Shown in pieces: positions 28,537-35,438 of a stretch of DNA of 40,674 bases; within the stretch, counting starts at the first letter, position 1; each line of letters begins with the position of its first letter. Below the pieces are notes generated by a model that did no database searches, was not told where the DNA came from, and worked only from the letters and a program-made list of their open reading frames with translations. A program made the translations under genes and the position numbers. The stretch is from Candidatus Tenebribacter burtonii (GTDB taxonomy: Bacteria > Cloacimonadota > Cloacimonadia > Cloacimonadales > TCS61): the NCBI GenBank assembly GCA_030765625.1, contig JAVCCF010000026.1, positions 1 through 40,674 of the forward strand, in the 5' to 3' direction.

Positions 28537-29754
28537 TTATGCTTCATAGTATCTATTATTAATTACTGCTCCAAATTTTCCTTTTGTAGTTTTTTTTGAA
28601 TTTGTAATATTCTTCATACTTTTTTTTCTAAAATTATTAAGCTTATATGCAGTTTCTTCTAAAAAAGATCCTACTTTCCAAATTCTGTCTTTTTCTGCTC
28701 TTAATTCAAGATAAACATTTTCTACTTTATCCCAATATGGATAATAGTATATCTCATTTAAATTGTAATATCCTAACCTATTGCGATCATACCATTTATT
28801 AATTAACAAATTCACATTTTCGCTTGGATCAAAATCTAAATCGTAAAGTTCTTCTGTGTTATCTTTTTTATTGAAGATGTATTTATATTTATCATTAATT
28901 ATTGCGAGTTTTCTGTTTTCTTGTAAATAGTATTGAGTATCGGAATAAACATAATTTAATTTTTCAATCTTATTGTTTAATATTATATCTTTTAACTGGG
29001 TATTACTGGTTGGAAAATCTATCGTTTTATTATTACCAATTCTTGGGGATATAAGGAAAATACTAATCGTTCCTTGATATGCATGGAAACCATAAACAGG
29101 AATTCCTTTATCTCCGTTCATATGTCCATGATCGGCGCTTATGTAAATGGAGTTATCGTCAAAGCTTTTTCGTATTTCTCCAACGAAACTATCCAAAAGA
29201 TCAATATCACTTCCATAACTCGTTCTACCATTTATTACGTGAGGTAGATGAACCCAAAGAAAAAAATGTTCATTATTATTTATGATATAAGCAATTTTAT
29301 TTAGAATAAGATTTATAGTACTTAACGCTTTGTTGTCGTCTTTCACAATTTTTCTTTGTACATTTCGAATAATATTTTGCGAAATATTCTTAAGAAGAAT
29401 AACCGTTGTTTCTTTTGGAAAGACTTTGGAATATTTCCAAGCTAATTCCTTCCATTCAAAAGGCCAAATCACAAAAGTTTTGTATCCTTTCTTGTGAAAT
29501 TCATCAAATAGCGTTTCCCCTTCTTTATACTCATCAACTTCTTCATATTTTTTTCTTTTAACTTCGAAAGAATTCTTTCCAGCAAACATAGAGGTTATAG
29601 ACATAGCTGTTGATGTACCTGCAGTATAATGTTTATTGAAAATTGTACCTTTTACGGCTAGTTCATCTATATTCGGAGTATTCCAGTATTTATTTCCATA
29701 ACAAGGTAAATGATCTTTTCTCAATGCATCTTTAGTGATTAATATTTTTTTCAT
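28537..29754 (-). CDS. Alkaline-phosphatase-superfamily (sulfatase-fold) enzyme
   Basis: DALRKDHLPCYGNKYWNTPNIDELAVKGTIFNKHYTAGTSTAMSITSMFAGK; ISADHGHMNGDKG. Confidence 0.82.
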   Translation of the reverse strand: MKKILITKDALRKDHLPCYGNKYWNTPNIDELAVKGTIFNKHYTAGTSTAMSITSMFAGKNSFEVKRKKYEEVDEYKEGETLFDEFHKKGYKTFVIWPFEWKELAWKYSKVFPKETTVILLKNISQNIIRNVQRKIVKDDNKALSTINLILNKIAYIINNNEHFFLWVHLPHVINGRTSYGSDIDLLDSFVGEIRKSFDDNSIYISADHGHMNGDKGIPVYGFHAYQGTISIFLISPRIGNNKTIDFPTSNTQLKDIILNNKIEKLNYVYSDTQYYLQENRKLAIINDKYKYIFNKKDNTEELYDLDFDPSENVNLLINKWYDRNRLGYYNLNEIYYYPYWDKVENVYLELRAEKDRIWKVGSFLEETAYKLNNFRKKSMKNITNSKKTTKGKFGAVINNRYYEA

Positions 29755-29905
29755 TGGTCTTCCTTAAAATGTTCTTCATAATTTTACATTTTAAATTTTC
29801 AATTTTAAATTGTTCTTTCTATTCTTTCTCCGACATCCCTCTACTGGATAGGAGAGGGAACGTGGATGAGGTGGATTTTGCTTTTCACATTTCCCTTCTC
29901 ACATC

Positions 29906-31012
29906 TCACTTATTTTCTTGAAACTCTTTCACAAGCTCTTCCAAGAAAATTGGAGCCGTTCCAATTTTACCTACTTTTATGCCGGCTGCATGATTTGCCA
30001 GAATGGCTGCATTATTAAGAGTAGCTCCGCAACTTAAAGCCAGGGCAAGTACGGCAATAACTGTATCACCTGCACCGGAGACATCGTAAACTTCTTTGGC
30101 AATCGTAGGGATGTGAGAAACTGATAAGTGTTGAGTGGTGATTGTTGATCCTTCCTTAAGAGAACTACGTGAAAGATCCGTCAGGATGACATCATTTTTC
30201 TTTAACTCCCCCTCTTTGTTCAAGAGAGGGGCTGGCCTGTCGGGGCGTAGCCTTGGCGAAGACCGAGGGGTAAGTCGCTCAAACACATACATCCCATCAG
30301 CACCGGCTGTAATGATAATATCGGAATCAAATTTATCAACAAGTACTTTTCCTGCTTTAATAAGATCTTCTTCTGATTCAATAATAATTCCGCTCATCTC
30401 TTGAGCTTCTTTTTTATTAGGAGTTACCAGAGTTGATCCGGAATACCATTCTTTATGCTTCGGTTTGGGATCAACAATTAGTAAAATATCATTTTCTTTA
30501 GAGAACTGGATCAGTTGTAATATCAATTGTTTGGTTATTGCACCTTTAGCATAGTCAGATATAATAATAGCAGAAAGATCTTTAACTTCTTTTAGCTTAT
30601 AAATAAATTTGTCTTCCACATGTGTCTCGATGTAATCTGTATTTTCATAATCAATTCTAAGCAATTGTTGATTGAGTCCAATTACACGAGTTTTACGGAT
30701 CGTTGTTTTATTATTATCTGTAATAATACCCAAAGTTGGAATATTCATTTCCGCTGTCTTACTTAAAAGAATATCTTTGTACTGATCATTCCCCACAATA
30801 CCAAATAGGAAAGGATTCCCACCCAGAGTAGAAATATTTGCAGCAACATTAGCTGCACCACCCGGAACATATTTTTCTCTTAATACCCGAACAATAGGAA
30901 CAGGCGCTTCTGGTGATATACGGTCAACTTCTCCATAGACGTATTTATCCAGGATGAGATCACCGATCACAGCAATTTTCTGGTTTTTAAATTTCTTTAT
31001 TATTTCTTTCAT
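29906..31012 (-). CDS. rfaE1: D-glycero-beta-D-manno-heptose-7-phosphate kinase (PfkB family) carrying a repeat-derived in-frame insertion
   Basis: IAVIGDLILDKYVYGEVDRISPEAPVPIVRV; VPGGAANVAANISTLGG; YDVSGAGDTVIAVLALAL. Confidence 0.93.
   Translation of the reverse strand: MKEIIKKFKNQKIAVIGDLILDKYVYGEVDRISPEAPVPIVRVLREKYVPGGAANVAANISTLGGNPFLFGIVGNDQYKDILLSKTAEMNIPTLGIITDNNKTTIRKTRVIGLNQQLLRIDYENTDYIETHVEDKFIYKLKEVKDLSAIIISDYAKGAITKQLILQLIQFSKENDILLIVDPKPKHKEWYSGSTLVTPNKKEAQEMSGIIIESEEDLIKAGKVLVDKFDSDIIITAGADGMYVFERLTPRSSPRLRPDRPAPLLNKEGELKKNDVILTDLSRSSLKEGSTITTQHLSVSHIPTIAKEVYDVSGAGDTVIAVLALALSCGATLNNAAILANHAAGIKVGKIGTAPIFLEELVKEFQENK
30147..30190. repeat. Family A repeat fragment inside rfaE1 coding sequence
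   Basis: gatccttccttaagagaactacgtgaaagatccgtcaggatgac; compare 3631-3665 and 8603-8643. Confidence 0.85.
30200..30275. repeat. Family B palindromic repeat inside rfaE1 coding sequence
   Basis: ctttaactccccctct..ttcaagagaggggctggcctgtcggggcgtagccttggcgaagaccgaggggtaagt; intergenic copy at 32937-33015. Confidence 0.92.
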
Positions 31013-31048
31013 ATTTATTACCTGGATTTTTTTTATAGTTGCTCTATC

Positions 31049-31276
31049 CTTCGATACAATCCGGTACTTACCGTATCACTCAGGATGACGATAAATTTCC
31101 CCGTCTCTCTGAGGAATCTACTTGCCCTAGTGGAATTGTGCTTCACACACCTGTTTCACAGGATTCCACAGGGCTTGCTGTTACTTCTAACGAAGAGTCT
31201 GGAAAAAGATTAAATATTTCTTTTTTAGTCTCTCCTTCCTATGAAGAGCAGCGTGCGAGACTCGTCAGGATGACGA
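31049..31276. repeat. Family A palindromic repeat cluster
   Basis: atccttcgatacaatccgg...caggatgacg followed by cgtctctctgaggaatctacttgcc...acgaagagtctgga...tccttcctatgaagagcagcgtgcgagactcgtcaggatgacg. Confidence 0.75.
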
Positions 31277-31358
31277 CAACTTATAACTTAAAATTCACAA
31301 CTTAACACTTAAAACTTAACACTCACAACTAGATAAAGCTTCGCTCCGTAACTTACAC

Positions 31359-31391
31359 AACAAGTTTTTTATAATTTAGTTAAAACTTGTT
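31359..31391. other. Inverted repeat in AT-rich intergenic region
   Basis: Perfect 10-bp arms aacaagtttt / aaaacttgtt. Confidence 0.6.
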
Positions 31392-31866
31392 ATAATAACT
31401 ATTAGGTCAATATATTATTTATATAATAATTTTTTATGGTAATTTGTATTTGCAATATTTTGACTTATTAAAAATAATTAATTTAAATGTAAATAATTTA
31501 TAAAATACCTGATATTATTTTTACCGTTGCAATCTTCTGTATTAACTATTAAAATAAGATTCTTAAAATAAAGATATAATATCAAAGTATTTTTATCTTT
31601 TTTATTAACATTTTTCAGTTGAAAGTTCCAATGCGGAATATATTAAGTTTGTAAGATTTTACTTAATGTAATGTTATGGATAATTTATATAACCTATTCT
31701 TCTTTTTCTCCATCACTCTGCTTGCCAAGCCATAGTTCACAACAAAGTCTGGAGAAATCTTTTTACTGATCTTTGAACGAAGAATCTGGGAAAAGATTGA
31801 ATAATTGTTTTTAACTTATCCTTCCTTAAACACCTGCCCTTCTGAATAACTTGGGGTGAGAGACTC

Positions 31867-31946
31867 GTCCAGTCTTCAATAAATCGGCTTTGCGAAGCAA
31901 AACGATGCTTCTTTCGCTAAGCATCGACTTGGCAGACAGGATGACG
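31867..31946. repeat. Dispersed repeat family D, copy 2
   Basis: gtccagtcttcaataaatcggctttgcgaagcaaaacgatgcttc...caggatgacg; 80 bp, homologous to 8675-8754. Confidence 0.88.
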
Positions 31947-32031
31947 ATAATATCTGTTCTTCTATAAAATTATTGACATAAATTCTCAACATTTTGTAAA
32001 TGCAAATAGAATAAAATTTCAGGGAGTTTAG

Positions 32032-32319
32032 ATGAAAAACAAGAATGACATACAGAAAAGTGGTCCTATTCTGAGTGGATTGATAAATATTTTTTTTGAT
32101 ATGATAAAACACTTTATCAAAGATTTTGATTATATGCGTAAAGTAAAAAAAATTGATACAACAGCAGAAAAATTCTCTGCTCTGGAACACATGATAGTAC
32201 GATTAGAAAATAAGATAAATGACAACTGGAAAGATATAGAAGAGCTGAAGAGCAGATTATTCTGGGGTAACGCCATTAATATTGTTCTATTACTTGTTGT
32301 GATCTATCTTCTTATATGA
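32032..32319 (+). CDS. Small protein with coiled-coil and C-terminal TM helix, unknown function
   Basis: SD-like cagggag 7 nt before ATG; LFWGNAINIVLLLVVIYLLI TM; terminator immediately downstream. Confidence 0.6.
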   Translation: MKNKNDIQKSGPILSGLINIFFDMIKHFIKDFDYMRKVKKIDTTAEKFSALEHMIVRLENKINDNWKDIEELKSRLFWGNAINIVLLLVVIYLLI

Positions 32320-32346
32320 TAAGATTAAATTTTTAAAAATATCTAC

Positions 32347-32375
32347 AAGCCTTTTACAATTGTATAAGGCTTTTT
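32347..32375 (+). terminator. Rho-independent terminator
   Basis: aagcctt(t)tacaattgta(t)aaggctt stem followed by TTTTT. Confidence 0.85.
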
Positions 32376-32383
32376 CTATAAAC

Positions 32384-32510
32384 TACTTCATAATTAACCC
32401 TAAATAATGTCACTCCGTCTTTCTGAGAGATTCTTCATACTTTTCCCTCGAAGAATCTGGAGTGCTTAGACTCTTCGTCGAATGCCTTTGTAAGAGTTCC
32501 TCAGAGAGAC
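32384..32510. repeat. Left direct repeat flanking GIY-YIG ORF
   Basis: tacttcataattaaccctaaataatgtcactccgtctttctgagaga...tcagagagac, about 90% identical by eye to 32802-32929. Confidence 0.9.
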
Positions 32511-32809
32511 ATAGGTTTCTCATGTATCAAATCTAAATACAAATCCCGCCATTCTGGATTTACTTTTTCAATTAATGCGATCTTCTTCTTTCTCAATTTT
32601 TCCTTGATTTGTTTTTCTCGGAATATTGTACTATAAATATCTTCACCTTCTTCATAGTAAACAAGCTTTGTTACATTATACTTTTTAGTAAAACCTGCAA
32701 CAACATGGTTCTTATGCTCCCACACTCTTTTAAGAAGATCAGAAGTAACTCCTGTATACAAAATTTTATTATTTGCATCACTTAAAATATATACATAAGA
32801 ATACTTCAT
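32501..32809 (-). CDS. GIY-YIG nuclease family protein
   Basis: YVYILSDANNKILYTGVTSDLLKRVWEHKNHVVAGFTKKYNVTKLVYYEE..REKQIKEKLRKKKIALIEKVNPEWRDL. Confidence 0.92.
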   Translation of the reverse strand: MKYSYVYILSDANNKILYTGVTSDLLKRVWEHKNHVVAGFTKKYNVTKLVYYEEGEDIYSTIFREKQIKEKLRKKKIALIEKVNPEWRDLYLDLIHEKPMSL

Positions 32810-32929
32810 AATTAACCCTAAATAATGTCACACCGTTTTTCTGAGAAACTCATCTTGCTTTTCCCTCGAAGAATCTGGAGTGTTTTAGACTCTTCGTCGA
32901 ATGCCTTTGTGAGAGTTTCTCAGAGAGAC
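32802..32929. repeat. Right direct repeat flanking GIY-YIG ORF
   Basis: tacttcataattaaccctaaataatgtcacaccgtttttctgagaaa...tcagagagac. Confidence 0.9.
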
Positions 32930-32936
32930 GATTAGT

Positions 32937-33015
32937 CTTTAACTCCCCCTCTAATGGGTTTAAGAGAGGGGCTGGACTGTCGGGGCGTAGCTTTGGCGAA
33001 GACCGAGGGGTGAGT
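32937..33015. repeat. Family B palindromic repeat (intergenic copy)
   Basis: ctttaactccccctctaatgggtttaagagaggggctggactgtcggggcgtagctttggcgaagaccgaggggtgagtt. Confidence 0.92.
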
Positions 33016-33053
33016 TCAGTAAAACATTTTGTTTCTTTTCCACATTTCACATT

Positions 33054-33464
33054 TCACATTTTTATAGTTACTTTTCTATTCTGGTTAATGAACTCAAAAT
33101 AAATATGAATTGTATTTTCGGGTAGCATCCCATCAGCAATTTCCGGCCATTCAATAATAGTTATCGCATCATTATAAAGATCATACAAACCCAGTTCCAG
33201 AACTTCTTCAGCTGCATCTAATCTATAAAGATCCAGATGTCTGATAATGCAAATTCCCATATATTCATTCATCAGCACATAACTGGGACTGCTTACATTT
33301 TCTCTAACTCCTAGAAATTTACAAAGTTGTTGTGTGAAAAACGTCTTCCCCGTTCCCAATTCGCCATAAAGAGCTAACACATCACCTTCCTTCAGCTTTG
33401 GAGCAAGCTCTTTTGCAAATGTTATTGTATCATCTTCACTTTTTAGAATTCTTTCTTCCTGCAT
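33054..33464 (-). CDS. tsaE: tRNA threonylcarbamoyladenosine biosynthesis ATPase TsaE
   Basis: LYGELGTGKTFFTQQLCKFLGVRENVSSPSYVLMNEY; HLDLYRLDAAEEVLELGLYDL; ITIIEWPEIADGMLPE. Confidence 0.94.
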   Translation of the reverse strand: MQEERILKSEDDTITFAKELAPKLKEGDVLALYGELGTGKTFFTQQLCKFLGVRENVSSPSYVLMNEYMGICIIRHLDLYRLDAAEEVLELGLYDLYNDAITIIEWPEIADGMLPENTIHIYFEFINQNRKVTIKM

Positions 33465-33470
33465 ATTTAT

Positions 33471-35024
33471 CTATTTCTTCGGTTTGCAGACCGCCAACGG
33501 TAGAAGCATCTCTTCCATGGAAATTCCGCCATGCTGGAAAGTTCCATTAAAAAGATTCATATACTTGTGAAATGAGTTAGGATAAACAAAATAATAATCA
33601 TCTTTGGCAATTACATAATTATCGATAATACCACGTGTCGGTAAACCATATTCTTCAGGATCTTCTATATAAAGTGCATGCTTACTATTACAAGATAGAT
33701 TTTTACCCTGTTTGTATCTTACTGTTGTGGTTGTCTCTTTATCTGCTATAAGCTGGCTGGCTCTGTTAACTCTTATCGAGCCATGATCCGTTGTGAGAAT
33801 AACAGTTGCATTTTGTTTCGCTATATTTTTTAGAGTTTCATAAAAACTTGAGTGCAAAAACCAGTGTTTTGTGAACGCTCTAAGTGCCTGTTCATCCGGA
33901 ATTGCTTCCTTTAAAATCTCATCTTGAGAACGGTGATGTGCTAATAAATCCAGAAAATTATAAACCAGAGTTACCAGTTTTTCATTATGCCATGATGCGA
34001 TCTTCCTGACCACAAAATTACCTTCATCAATATTGAGGATCTTAATATATTTACTCTGGCCGATATTACTTCCCAAATCACTTATATGCTCATCCAGAAG
34101 CTGATGTTCATTCCTGTTCCTGCTGCTATCCATCTCGCTGGACCCTACCCAGTATTCCGGGAAATTCTTAGCAATATCATTTGGAAGTAGGCCGCTGAAA
34201 ATTGCGTTGCGTGAATAGGGAGTTGCAGTCGGCAATATTGAATAATACATATTCAAATCAACATCGAAAAGCTCTTTTATATATGGTTCAATGGCACGGT
34301 ATTGATCTAATCTCATGCAATCCAGAACAATTAAGTACACTGGTGCTTTATTATTTAATCTTGGAATAACGTAATTTGAAACTACATCGAAAGAGAGTCG
34401 CGGTCGGTCATCAGAACTCAACCAGTATTTGTAATTTTGTGCTACAAAATTAGAAAACTCCACATTGCAGTTCATCTTTTCCAGAAAATGAGTATGAATC
34501 AATGTCTGATCACTTATATCATCAAGAATAAAATCCCAATTATTCAAATCCTTATAAATGTCAATCCAATCCTCACTTTTAAGATCTGTAAATAACTTTT
34601 GATTTAATTTCGCTGAGAATTCTGCATATTGTGCGCCGATCTTATTCCTCTTAATTTTATCTGATTCAAATAGTTTTTTAATTGCCATGATAAGTTGATT
34701 TGGATTGATCGGTTTTATTAGATAGTCGGCTATCTGTCCAGCAATAGCACCTTCCATAATACCTTCTTCCTCGCTTTTTGTAACCATGATAACCGGCAAG
34801 GAACTGCTGATTCTTTTAATTTCGCGCAGGGTAGAAAGTCCATCCATACCGGGCATCATTTCATCGAGGAAAACCAGATCAAAATCTTCTTTAGAAACCA
34901 GATCAATAGCATCTGAACCATTAGATATGGTTTTTACATGGTAACCCCGTTCGGTTAGAAAAAGTATAAAGGGTTTTAAGTGTTCAATTTCATCATCGAC
35001 CCACAAAATTCTTAACTGTTGCAT
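33471..35024 (-). CDS. porX: PorX-type response regulator: REC receiver plus PglZ/alkaline-phosphatase-like domain
   Basis: LRILWVDDEIEHLKPFILFLTERGY...DLVFLDEMMPGMDGLSTL receiver; YLIVLDCMRLDQYRAIEPYIKELF...TPYSRNAIFSGLLPNDI...LTTDHGSIRV...FQHGGISMEEMLLPLAV. Confidence 0.88.
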   Translation of the reverse strand: MQQLRILWVDDEIEHLKPFILFLTERGYHVKTISNGSDAIDLVSKEDFDLVFLDEMMPGMDGLSTLREIKRISSSLPVIMVTKSEEEGIMEGAIAGQIADYLIKPINPNQLIMAIKKLFESDKIKRNKIGAQYAEFSAKLNQKLFTDLKSEDWIDIYKDLNNWDFILDDISDQTLIHTHFLEKMNCNVEFSNFVAQNYKYWLSSDDRPRLSFDVVSNYVIPRLNNKAPVYLIVLDCMRLDQYRAIEPYIKELFDVDLNMYYSILPTATPYSRNAIFSGLLPNDIAKNFPEYWVGSSEMDSSRNRNEHQLLDEHISDLGSNIGQSKYIKILNIDEGNFVVRKIASWHNEKLVTLVYNFLDLLAHHRSQDEILKEAIPDEQALRAFTKHWFLHSSFYETLKNIAKQNATVILTTDHGSIRVNRASQLIADKETTTTVRYKQGKNLSCNSKHALYIEDPEEYGLPTRGIIDNYVIAKDDYYFVYPNSFHKYMNLFNGTFQHGGISMEEMLLPLAVCKPKK

Positions 35025-35438
35025 TTTTGTCTCCTTTGATCTTTTTTTATAACTAAAAAATCAAATTATCAAGTTGCTATATTCCCTCCAGGTAATTATC
35101 TTCACTCGTTATTTAATATCTTTCGCTCATAGTACTCATAAAAATCTGAGTCAAATTTATAAAGCCCTATTAATCCTTCATTTATCAACATCTACAAAGC
35201 AATCAATTACAGTTATTGCTGTCAAATGAATTTATATTTTAGAATTATTTTGTGCCCAAATGCAACAAATATTGAGTTTATAATTTTTTAACCATTATCT
35301 AAAACTTGAGCGGTTATTTGAAAAATGTAATTCTTATTATTTAAAAGAAATATTCCTATTAGACTTATTTCAATATAATTCTTGCCATCACAAAGAAGAT
35401 AAATAAATTATTCACAAGTTTTTTTGGGATAGAATAGA

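Noticed and set aside
31039-31305. 88-aa plus-strand ORF
   Set aside because: Lies entirely in family A repeats; no SD or homology signature.
32850-33050. 66-aa minus-strand ORF as a gene
   Set aside because: Composed of the family A/B repeat sequences; no independent coding evidence.
33471-35024. PglZ domain considered as a BREX phage-defence component
   Set aside because: N-terminal receiver domain and absence of brx/pgl genes fit PorX-type regulator instead.
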